Positions 18,301 to 30,100 of a stretch of DNA of 64,000 nucleotides are shown piece by piece; position 1 is the stretch's first letter, and the number at the start of each line of letters is the position of its first letter. This DNA comes from Euglena gracilis (lineage: Eukaryota; Euglenida; Euglenophyceae; Euglenales). The notes beneath the pieces are model-generated. The model worked only from the letters and a program-made list of their open reading frames with translations. It was not told the origin of the DNA and ran no database searches. A program made the translations under genes and the position numbers. The stretch lies in the NCBI GenBank assembly GCA_039621445.1, contig CP154954.1, positions 56,504,433 through 56,568,432 of the forward strand, in the 5' to 3' direction.

Positions 18301-21037
18301 GGGTCTTTGGGGGGTCCTGGGGGGGGTCTTGCAACTTTTGGCAAAAATTTTGCTTCAAAAGGTGACGTTATTTTGAAGACCGGGGGGGTCCGGGGGGCGG
18401 TAGCCCCCCCTCCCGGTAGCGGGCGCCGAAGGCGCCCGGAACTCCACAGTCAGTGGGTCCGGTGGGTACCGCGCCCGGGGGGTCCTGGGGGGGTCCTGGG
18501 GGGGTCCTGGGGGGGTCTTGGGGGGGAGGGGTCCTAGGGGGGAGGGTCCTGGGAGGTCCTGGGGGGGGGGGGAACTGGCCATGACTCAAATTTTGGAACA
18601 TTCAAATTTTGATGAGTTTTTCTCTTTGGAAAATTTTCAGATTTTCAATGGCATTTTTTTGCTTCAAAATTTTGAGAAATGTTGAATTTTTGGAAGGTGT
18701 GAAAAAAATGGGGTTTGGGGGGGTTTTGGGGGGATCCCCTGTACGGGTCCCAAAATAGGTCAAAAATACACCCGGCGCCGAAGGCGCCGGGAAAAATTCT
18801 TGGAAAAATTTCCAAAAAAACGCCTAAATCCACTAGCAGATCCAGCTGGTAGCCTTCCAGAAAACTGTCTCCAGTTAACGTGACTTGGAGGCAGGCCCCG
18901 AGGAGGACAAGTCAGCGGGTACGGGATCAGAGGACAATGGGGGGCGGGGGATATAGCATTTTCGGCACACTGGCCGACAAAAAAAATTCGAAAAAATCAT
19001 TTTTCGAAATATTTGTCCGCAATCCTTTTTAACTCGGGAAATATGTAGCGCAGGTGGCCCATTCCGAGCCCCTCCCACAGGGAAACCCTCAGCGAGATCT
19101 GCCGAAAATTTCCATTTGGGGGGGATTTGACGTCATTTTTGGGGGTTGGATTTTCGCCAACAATTCCTTATCCTGTAAACCCCAACGGTTTATAAATGGG
19201 GTGCTTTGGGGGAAAACGGTAATCCCAACGAAGGACCACCCAAAAATGCTGATACATTCACAAAAAGATCTCAAAAATTCCAGGGATAAAAATTCGTAGC
19301 TTTTTGGACGGGGTCAAAAAAAACGAACGTCAAAAAAAGTGGACCAAATCATGGCTCAGCCAAATTTTACTGACATTTTTTTCTCTTTGAATTTTTTTGG
19401 ATTTCCAATGGCATTTTTTTGCTTCAAAAACCTCTCAAAATCAAAAATTTTGAGAAAATGTGGAATTTTTGGAAGGTGTGAAAAAATGGGGTTTTGGGGG
19501 GTTTTTGGGGGGACCTCCCATGAGTCCCAAAATGGGTCAGAAAAACACCCGGCACCGAAGGCGCCGGAAAAATTTTTTCGGGTCCAAAAATTGGGCACAC
19601 CCCCTGACCTGCAACCCCTGATTGGAGGGTGGTCGGTGTGTTGGGGTGGTCGACGGACGGGGGGGGGGGGGGGCGGGGCGGGGGGCTTCGTGTCCAAGGG
19701 GGGGTGAGGGGAGCACACTCTCACCTAAACAGTGGGCAGCTGGGTGACTGATTCAGCCCCTCGACCCCTCGAAATCGTCCAAAAAATGCCATTTTGGCCA
19801 CTCTTTGAGCATAAAAACTGTCAAAAAAAGGCAGAAAAATTTTGGCACAAAGAGCAGGAAGAATAATTTGGCCGTTTGGGACCCACTTACTTCCCCCCCG
19901 AAAATGGCCAAAAATAGCGAAAATGCTAAAAATAGCACTTTGTCAAAATTTTCGGCGCCTTTGGCGTCAAAAAGTATAACCCACTCCCCCCTGGGGGGAC
20001 CCCCCCGCCGGGGGGGTCCACAACAAAAAAACCCCTGCTGAGGTCCAACGTCTCCCCCATCGGCTCATTGGCTCAGGCACATTCCTGCATCATTCACGCA
20101 GGACAAGATGAAAAGCTTGGTCTCCCTCTGGCAAATTGGGGGACCGGCTTCGGTTCACGTTGTAGAGACTTAAGATGGCGCAAGACCATCCTTTGGTATG
20201 TAAGTCAGCACACGAACACTGTTCATGTTGTTGTCGCGGTTGATGATCATCTCGTCCAAGGCTTTCCCAGAAGCAGAAACTCTGCGTATTGCCACAAAAA
20301 GAAATTCTCACAAATGGAAATTGCAAAACTACTGCAAAACTACTTCTTCGTCCTTGCCTGGCCTTTGGGAAATATTCAGCAACCACCAAACTTGTAGTTT
20401 GTGCGCCATGGCGCTCATGCCACGGCACAAAAAAAAATCCGCACCGATCGCGGCACAAAGCATTCTTTTTGTTGCAGCTGTCGCGGAACGGGTGGGGTTT
20501 ATTGCTGCGGTGGCGGCGGTACAAGGAAACATTGTTACCACAGTGGTCACAGCACATATGCGATTTTTTTCAGCAATGCACAAAGTGCAAATTTTGGCAG
20601 TAACACAGCACCCAACAATGTCATTGGTGATAACCTGTGGAAAAAATATCAATGCTTGCACAAAAAATCACACCCTGCCACCTAACACCCTTCTCAGTCA
20701 TGGCCGAGATAGCATCAAATAGGCCAGACATGGGGAAGAAGCCCGAAGAAGGTGGCCGCGGCACACAGAAAAAAATTGGAAATTGCCACGGAAACTTCAA
20801 AATTTTCTGCAGCGGTCGCAGCACACACTTTAAAAGTTGCTGCAGAGGTCGCGGCGCATGGAAACATTTTTCCGGTCGCACTCACTACAAGTTTGGCAAC
20901 CACGTGGTCTCCCTTTAATAATTTCCCACAAGCATCCCTCTTTTGATCCCTTTCACCAATGGACTGAGATTGAGATATGGCTGGCAAGTATGTGTGACGT
21001 GAAGTGTTTTTGTCAGCAAAAAAAAAACTGAAATCAC
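18301..21037. other. Low-complexity G/C-run region with MITE pieces
   Basis: A GGGGGGTCCT array lies at 18470-18565. Short hairpins such as CCGGCGCCGAAGGCGCCGGG (near 18771) recur. The stretch 19090-19210 is a partial copy of MITE family C. Two related Ala-rich, purely repetitive segments occur at about 20.40-20.56 and 20.75-20.90 kb. No gene is recognised. Confidence 0.5.
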
Positions 21038-21169
21038 CCATGAATGGAATGAGTGGAGGCTCTGGGTGGGAGCAACCATCGGAAGGCAAATGTCAGGAAC
21101 CACCCTGAAATCAGCCAGGCACGGTCCTTTAGTGTTCAGCCACTCATCAATTGTCTTCTCCAGGTTGTC
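21038..21169 (-). CDS. ALS: ALS exon 10 (last recognised)
   Basis: The exon codes for [20 protein letters not shown] and [20 protein letters not shown], the C-terminal segment of the family. The acceptor GGCCAG at 21170 is good. A GT donor follows at 21037; if unused, the frame runs on 40 codons to a stop near 20915, longer than the family needs. Confidence 0.85.
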
Positions 21170-24100
21170 CTGGCCAGGCACAATTTTACGGGCCAGGTGG
21201 CAGAGGAGCACAGGAGAGTCCCGCGACTCATATCCCCTACCTTGCAAGAAGCTTTGGTGTGGTGGGTGTGACATGAGGGGCGCACCCAGAAAAGCAAACA
21301 CAAAATTGTCTGGAGACCCAAATTGAAGCCTTAAAACGCCAGGTCTCTGGATATTTGTGTTTTCCGTAGAGCTGCACCTTTTAAGAAGGAAGGCAAGGAA
21401 TGCAAATGGTGGTGCAAAAAAATGCCTGATTCCGGTGGTCACATCGAACCGACGGGATGCCCCATGCCTCAGCCAATTTGCAATAATCAGGATTGGAGTT
21501 GTCCGTGCCGATGTAACAGCGTCAGAGAGCAATCAATTGTTCTGGTGAGACCCCCATGGGGGTTCTTGGCTGGAACTGGACTTTACTGGAGGTCGAACAG
21601 GGAATAAAAAAAATGGAAATTGCAAAAATGCCCAAAAAATGCCCTTGTGCAAAAATCAATTTTTTGCACCCAAAGGGCGGCTGGATGGTACTGGATTTTT
21701 GGCCTCCGGAGGCGCAAAAATGGACCCAAACACAGTGAATGGGTCGCAAAAAGTCACATTTTGAGTCGGAAAGTAAATAAAAAGTGTCGATGGGGGTCTG
21801 GGGCTGGAAAAAAAGCTGGCTGGCTAGCCTTCCAGGAGATGGGATGCCCTCTGGATTTAGCGAGGTCTGCTCCAGACTTGGTGTTTGGTCGGTGTTTCAG
21901 GACTGGCCGGGCTTGTCGGGTTTTGAACACAGGAGGTGGGGTTATAGCCACAATCATTCGATCAGGTGAAAATAATATTCTCAGATCACTGGGCACCTTC
22001 TCAGATCTCACATTCTCAGACCTTCTTCGTATGGTATTGGGTCACATTTGAGATGCACATGAGGTGGGGCGGGGGAAGATTCATATCAAAGGAAAAATTG
22101 AAAATGCAATTGTGCGCATTTCAGATGAGAGGTTTCTTTTTTGCCACAAAGTGAAAAAATGGCGAAAATTTGCTGATGGTTTTTGACAACCCCCCCCCAC
22201 AGGGGAGGGGGTCCGGGCCAAAACCCAGTCAGTCACTCTGGAAAAAAAACCAGTCACTCACCCCCGGGGGGGGGGGGGTCTGTTCCCAAAACTACAACAG
22301 ATGTGGGGTTGGGTTTTTTTGCAGGGAAAATGTGAACAACCGAAGGAAAAAAACACAAAAAAAACGCCGAAATTGGGAGAAAATGCAAGCACATGTAAAT
22401 GAAATGCCAGAAGATTTTGGCTTTCAACTTTCGACTTCAATGTGAAGTTTTGTCCTGAAATTTTGGGCAATCAAAGCATACATCTCTTAAAGGACCCCGG
22501 GGGGGGGGTTGCTGGGCTGGGGCTAGAAATTTGGGCTGGCTAGCCCGCCCCCGGGGGGGGGGGGGGGGGGGTGGGCCCCGGCTGGACCCAAACCGGGGCG
22601 AGCTGGACTGAAATCGGAAAAATGCCTAAAAATGACCTGCAAAACACAGTTTTGAAAAAATGATGCATCTGAAACCCCCCCAAAAATGCCCCAAACGGCC
22701 CCCAACCCCCATTTTTGGCCACTATTGAACACAGTTTTTCAAAAAAAAATTCGGCACTTTGCGCCGAAAAATTTTGGGCTGGACCCCCAAAAAGGGGCTG
22801 GCTAGCTAGGGCTAGCAGCACCCCCCCCCCCGGGGGAGGGGGCTGCTGCGGCTGGGCTGGGCCCAAGTCGGGGCTGGCTGCAGCCGCCCCCCAGGGGGGG
22901 GGGGTCGGGTCGCAAAACCTTAAAGAGATGTATGAATCAAAGGGTCTACAAAAAAAGCAGCATAACGGGCACATGGGCACCTTTGTCAAACCTGTGATTG
23001 AGGTTGCTTTCACATTGAGATAATTTGTATTGTTTTTGGAATTGATCAATGCTTCTTTTTACAAACCCTGCCCACAGCAGGGGGGGTAATGCACCCTGGT
23101 GCCTGCCGACCCAGCCAATTGTCCTTTGAAAATGGCCATTTTCGGGCCCCCAGCACAGGCAAAGGCGCTGGGGAGAGGGGTGCACTAACCCCCCCCCCAA
23201 AACCAAACCCCCCCCCTGGGGGTCGAAAATGCCTTAACCCCCTGCCAGCCCATAGCACCCCCCCTTAGATGCACCCCCATAGCACCTAGGGCTTTCTTAA
23301 AGAGAAGCCTGGGCAGGAGAGCATCACTACCAGCTTAAAATTTGACTATTTATGGATAAGAATGTGATGAATTAAAATATATTTTGGCATAGCGACATTA
23401 TTTAAATGTATTTTGGCATAGCGACACTTTCACCATTGGAATATTCACCAAAACAATAGCTTAGCAGGAAACGGATAGAAAGAGGTTGTCCAAACCAACG
23501 GTCGATTAAACACTTCTCTTTAGGAAATTTCATTTCTTTTGCAAAATTTTTAAAAGTTGTCAGCATTTTGTTGGGATTTGTCGGGATTTGTTGGGTTTTG
23601 ATTTGTCACTGGATGTGGTTGCTGCCCAACTGGTTACCTGAAAACCCTTCCCGGAACAGCCTCCTCCAGGTAACCAACTCACTCATCACCCACCAAACTG
23701 CAAACAACGATCACAAAAAAGTTTTATATGAGGTTGATTGAAGGAAAAGGGTCAGGGTTAAGATTCTCCTGCAAATAGTTGGCCTGTCGCGCTCATCATT
23801 GTTATACCGGCCTCGGTCTCAGCCTTGTTACACAGGGTGCTTGGTGAACTCAAAGCGCGCCCCAACCAGGGAGAAAAACATGGGCGGACCTGAAAAGGGC
23901 GCCGAAGTCGCCAAGCAAGGGTCACCCCATGTGTATTAAACCCCCCCCTAATAGAAGCACGGGGCCGCTACAAGCGCAGGGTACAAATAAAAGAGCACCC
24001 CCCGCCGCCGAAGGCGGCGGTCCGCTACAAGCGCACCCCCCATTTTGATGGGATTTCTAAAGGAAATCAACAAAAATCGCTTAGGTAGGGTCTAAATAGA

Positions 24101-27100
24101 AGCGCACCCCCCGCCGCCGGAGGCGGCGGTCCCCTATAAGCGCACCCGTGCTTCTATTAGGGGGGGGGTTAACCCTGGTTGGGCGGCTCTTTGGGCTGGT
24201 GCCTTGCTATTTATTACGCTTCTGTGCATGGCTGAATCTGTCCAATTGGTGACCTGAGGCTCCAGGGAGTCTCCCCAGAGCCTCCTGGAGCCAGGGCAGT
24301 CCTTAAGGAAATAAAAAAAAAACTCCGCTGTCCCAGCACTCTCAATGAAAAATGTACAGGAAAATGGGCAAGAATTTTGGCAGTATTTTCAGCAAGAAGA
24401 GGTCGACATCAGGAAAAAAAAATGATTCCTGGCACCCTTGGACCATTGTCCATCCACCCAAATCATTAAAAACTGTGTTTTTTGACTGTTTAATTTTTGC
24501 CCCCGTTCAAGTCCCAGTCTGTCCCTTAGCCGGCCCTTTGGCCGAATGGGGGGCGGTCCGTAAGGAACTTAAGGAAATGAAAAAAAAACTTTCCTGTCCC
24601 TTAAGGACGTCCCTGCCTGGAGCCTGGTTACCTGAAGCCTCCCCAGAGGCTCCTCCAGGTAACCTCCTCAGCAGGATTCCATTTTTGCAAAATATTTCTG
24701 CCAGTGGCTGCCTCCAGCTTGATCAATGTGAGCACATGGACAAATGCTCTCTGGTTGCTTGTCGTAAAAGAGCTTCTGCCACACATACACCATTTGCTGT
24801 CGGCTGTCATTCATAATGGCGATCTTCCACAGGAATCAGTCCAGTAGATACACACACGATGACCAGGCTTCTGCTTTAGGACCCCGGGGGGGACAGTGGC
24901 TGACATTTTGTGATCAACCATCAAAAAAACCAAGCTAGACTTCAGCCACTTTTTGAAAACCAGTTGCCCACTTCTTACCTCTCCCCCCCCCAAGGGGAGG
25001 GTCGGTCACTCTGCTCGGCAAGAAATGGCCGAAAATCAATGGATTTGGCAAACACCCAAAAAATCTTTCCAGCGCCTTTGGCGCCGGGCGGCCACTTTCG
25101 GCTGACCCCCCCCAGGGCAGGGACTGGAGCCAAAAACCAGTCAGTCGTCAGTTGCTCCAAAAAAACCAGTCAGTCGCCCCCCCCGGGGGGGGGGGGGGCG
25201 GACACGCCGTATGCAATGGTGTGGTCCGGACCCACCCACCTACCTCTTGGGGGCCCCTGGGGTGGGGGCTTGGGGGGCCCACTTTTGGGGGGTCCAGACA
25301 ATTTTTTTTTGCTCTTCGAACCTGACAAAGGGCCGAAAACTGGCGGAACGAAATCTGGTGGGGTAAAGCGTTCACCCTGACTGGGGGGGGGAGGCTCTGC
25401 CCGGACCCACCAACCGCCCCTGGGTCACCAAATTTTAAAAAAAATCTTGGGGGTACTGACTGTAGACTGTGAACCCCAAAGCAGAAGCCTGTTGCTGACG
25501 CTTGTTTTGTCATCTTGCCAAACAAGCCAAAAAAAGAGTCTTGACATTTTGATTTTTGACTTAGTGCAGCCCTTGGCCAATACTTTGGCAAAAAGTTGTG
25601 CAGCTCTTGGCCAATACTTTGGCAAAAAGTTGACCTGCAGGGTCCTTCATTCCAAAAAAAAAGCAAAAATTGTATCCCTCATGGACCGCCCCACTCTCCC
25701 GTATTATTGGAAAGCAAGAAAACCTCAACAAATTCCTGGCTTTGATGGGAAGATCATACTTGGCGACACTGTAAAGCTCGCTGTTGGTCATGTTGAACGA
25801 TCCGTCCCCATCGATGACGATACAGGTGGAATCCGGGTGAGCGAACTGCGCTCCGATGGCAAATGGCAACCCGACACCCATCGTGCCAAGGGAGCCTGAC
25901 GACAAGAGTGGAGACCCTCTTCAAGCCAAATCCTGTTGGTCCTCCAAATCCAGTTGGAACTCTGGGAAACCCAGAGGCCGTTTCCGAATTGTTGTTGTTC
26001 CCTGGAATTGCTTGTCATTGTCTTAAGTTGTTTGACGTTGTTTCAAAATGGAAAAGATGGAAATGGAACAAGAGAGGGAAGAGAGAGAAAAGATGCTGGG
26101 ATAAACTTGGCTTGAGACTTGAGGCCATGTTGGCTTGAGACAAGTTGGGGGCTGCAGAAGGGGAGGGTACTCCCAAAAGGGCAGGCCTGCAGTCAACCTT
26201 CCAGGGTGGGATGACCCCCCCAAAATCAGCCTTCTTTCAAAGAGCCTGGTTGGGGGGGGGGGGGGCTCCTGGCCACCCAGCCCAGCCCAGGAACCATAGA
26301 AATGAGTCTGTCAAAGCCATTTCGCAAAATTTCCAGCCCCAGACCCACCCACCCACCCACCCAGTCACCCACCCCCCTTCTCCCTGGGGGGTTCCAAATA
26401 AAACTGCCCCAATAAATTGGCAAGTGATTCAATGAAAAATTTTAAAGGAAAAGGTGCAAAGTGTAATCCATTATTAAAAAGCAAGCATGAATTCCGAGCT
26501 TTTTTTATAAAAAAAAGTTGCAAAAAAATTTGGGACCTGGCAATTTTGGGGCTCATGTTCATTAAAAAAAATTGAACAACCAAGAGAATTTGACAGGTTG
26601 AGAGGTGCAAGGTGAGGGGCGGCAAGAATGGGGCAGCCAACTTCCAAAGGGGGTGGCTAACCGGAAAAGATGTATTAGACATGTGTATAGGTGTAAATAT
26701 ATATATATATATAAGGTGTAGAATGTGTATAGCGGCTGGCATTGTTGTGGGGGAACTGAATACATATATTTTCTCAATCATCTGAATCTCATTCATCAAA
26801 ACCGGCCCTTGAAGTAGATGTGTCATAATTGGGCTGGGACCAATGCTTGAAAGAGACCACTCGAAAGCAAGGAATCGTTGGATGGTAAGAAAAGGATCCC
26901 CAAACAAAATTTGCCGTGGTTTTGTCCATCGATAGAACTGGCAAGACATCATTTGATGGTTGCCAACCCCAGTGGAAACGAAAGGCTCAAAAGCAGCTGT
27001 TCTCTCTTGTTTTGGAACTGAATGTGGACGAGCAAAATAAATAATTGTTGTAGAATTCTCACATAGCACCGTCGATACACATTAAAAGATCAAACAGAGT

Positions 27101-30100
27101 GTCACAATTCAAATTGCAAACTTTGGAAGCAAACTTCTACCCTCTGAAAGGGCAGCTTCACATACTTTTCCATTTATTTCTTTCTTGCTTCCTTTTCAGA
27201 AGAAAGATCGGGTCAGGGTCAGGGTTAGGGTCAGATCAGGACAAGAGATTTTTGCTGGGTTTGCCCCCCCCCAAAAATATCCTGATCTAGAACACTGCAG
27301 CCATCCACTCTGGGGTGAGGTTGTCCAGACATCCATCGCAAACCCTTGAAGGGTGGATGTCTGACGACCCCCCACCATACATCTCTTTAAGGACCCGGGG
27401 GGGGGGGGTTGCTGGGCTAGGGCTAGAAATTTGGGCTGGCTGGAAATTTGGGCTGGCTAGACTGCCCCCCCCCGGGGGGGGGGGGGGGCTGGACCCCGGC
27501 TGGACCCGAACCGGGGCGAGCTGGACCTGCAATGAAATGACCTGCAAAACACAGTTTTGAAAAAAATGATGCATCTGAAACCCCCCAAAAATGCCCCAAA
27601 CGCCCCCCAACCCCCATTTTTTGGCCACTTTTAAACACAGTTTTTCCAAAAAGTTCGGCGCTTTGCGCCGAAAAATTTTGGGCTGGACCCCCCAAAATGG
27701 GCTGGCTGGCTGGGCTAGCAGCACCCCCCCCCCCCGGGGAGAGGGGGCTGCTGCGGCTGGGCTGGGCCCAAATCGGGCCCAAATCGGGGCTAGCCCCCCC
27801 CCCGTTCTAAGGTTCGCAAAACCTTAGAGAGATGTACGCCCCCCACAAACAAAAAAAGGCCTGGGTTTGTGCACACAGGCGAGTACATTCACATGGAGGA
27901 ACGAAAATTCATCACTGCAGTCATAGATTCTTTGGCTGACTTGACGACCACATGATAAATTTGGTGTCAAAGGCCAAAATTTGGGGCAAGCCTTGAAAAG
28001 GGGGGGTGTTTGGCCCCAGCTGAGCAGGGCAAGTCAAATCCAAAAGAGGGGGGGTTGGTGCACCCCCCAATGTCCAACAACCTTGTCCAATGATCACCCC
28101 TGCGCTGAAAGAAAAATAAAACAAACATTGGTCGAACTGAAATGGAAGGTGCGGAACCCGAATATATTCTGTCAAATGACAAACATCTGGACAAACATCT
28201 TCTAAACAAACTGGGAAGAGGTGGAGAGCCCTGCTGTGAGAGGTGCTTGCTTTGGTTGTAGATGGCATGGATAACCTCCTGGGTCTTGATGAGCCCACTT
28301 TCGAGCTTTTGATAGCAGAACGGGTTCAGCTCCCGCCACTCCTGGATTTGGTCGAACCAGTCCTTGCGCTCTTTGGGTTTGATCAGCGGGATCGCAACGA
28401 GAATGGATTCAGGTTTTTGCACACAGGAATCACTCCGGGTTCGACATAGGTGCATGTGAGGGGAGGGCAACTGGACCCCCCTGCAAGGTGGGGAGGGTGG
28501 TGGTGTGTGCCATACCATTCAGGGGCAGGGAAATATTCCGGTCGGCCGAAAATTTTATTCCGGTGTTTTATTCCGGTTTATTCCGGGTTATTCCGGTTTA
28601 TTCCGGAATTTATTCCGGTTTATTCCGGTCAATTCCTGTCTGAATGGACTTAGGATTTTTTCGAAGTAAAATTGGGCCGAGGGGCTCACCCGGGCTACAG
28701 GAATGGGGCTGCTTTCCTTGGTTGCCCCGCCCCGCCAAGTGGTCACCTCGCACTTGGTGATGCGGATCATCAAATCACATCACAGCCCCGGCCTTTTTGG
28801 GAAAAACAAGCCGATGAAAATTGGTTCCTGGGGTTTTCTCTTGAGGCGGGTCCCTGGCACCGCTGTCTTTTTTCCTTCCCAAAAATTGTCCTGCCAAATG
28901 TCTTAGGCGGCCTAACTCGCACTTAGCTTTGAAACCATGCGTCTGTGACGCCGGTTCGGGCTTGAAGCTGGCGTCTGGAGGACCCAAAATCAAAACTGCC
29001 CAAAAGTGCCCAAAATGGTTTTTGTAGTCATGTGGTAAGCACATCTGGGCAGTTTTTTTGGGGGTCTTCTGCCAAAAATTGGGCTTTTTTGTACAACAAA
29101 TTCCATTCGGCCAATTTTGGGGAAATAGAATACCATGCAGCATGGCAGAAATCTAAGGCCATCTGCTGAAAGCCCTTGAGAAGAGCTTTCAATCGATGGG
29201 AAACATGGCAGCTGAAAAAAGGAATTTCGAATTTCCAAACAGGGTCGGAAAATGCGACCGCCGATTTTCAGAGCGCTGTGCAATGTGGCTGAGTTCTGTC
29301 AGTACCAAGCGAAAGGTCTTGGGGCAGGCAAACCTTCATGGACAGATCGCAGAGCCTAACCCCCCCCCCCACTTATAAACCCCCCGGGGTTTATAGGATC
29401 CGGTTTGGTTGATTGGCCGAAGGGGGGGGTTTATAGGTGGGGGGGGGGTTTATAGGATCCGGAATTGTTGGTGAAAATCCGACCCCCCAAAATGACCCCA
29501 AAACCCCCCCAAATTGGCAATTTTCGGCAAATTTGGTCAAAAATAGCATTTTTGATGATGGTCGGTCACAAAAAAATTGCCAAAAAACCAGTTTTTGGAT
29601 GGTTTGGGGCCGGAAAAATCGTTCCCGGCGGTTTCCATTTTTCTTTCCGGGGGGGGTTTATAGGATCCGGTTTGGTTGGTCGGCCCGAGGGGGGGGGGTT
29701 TATAAGTGGGGGGGATTATAAGTGGGGGGGGGGGGTTATAAGTGGGGGGTGGGGTTTAAACCCCCCGGAGTTTTGAACCCTTTTAAAATAGAGCACAGGC
29801 TTAAAAACACCAAAAGGGCCTGTTTCCTGGGTCCCAACAACCGCAAACGATGCACGTGCTACCGTGGAAGGTACCCGCGGAACCAGAGGGCCAAAAGGGT
29901 GGGTTTCACCGCTGGGCTTCAAAAAGAATGCAACGTCGCGCTTAAACGCAATGCAAAAATCAAAACCTGAAGTGCGAGTTAGGCCGCCTGAGAGTGTTAT
30001 TACCCCCTCGCTTTGTCCAATGGGATCCCTGCCCCCAAAGATCACAGCGTAGATATTGTCCTAGTTCATGTCCCTTTGGAAAGAACTCAGGGACAGACAT

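Noticed and set aside
20329-20918. Ala/Thr-rich minus-strand ORFs (CAATSAATFKVCAATAA)
   Set aside because: They come from two copies of a degenerate repeat; no family motif and no start or splice context.
27205-27240. GGTCAGGGTTAGGGTCAG, and TTAGGG parts in family B, as telomere ends
   Set aside because: Only one or two units, not a tandem array, and internal to introns and foldbacks.
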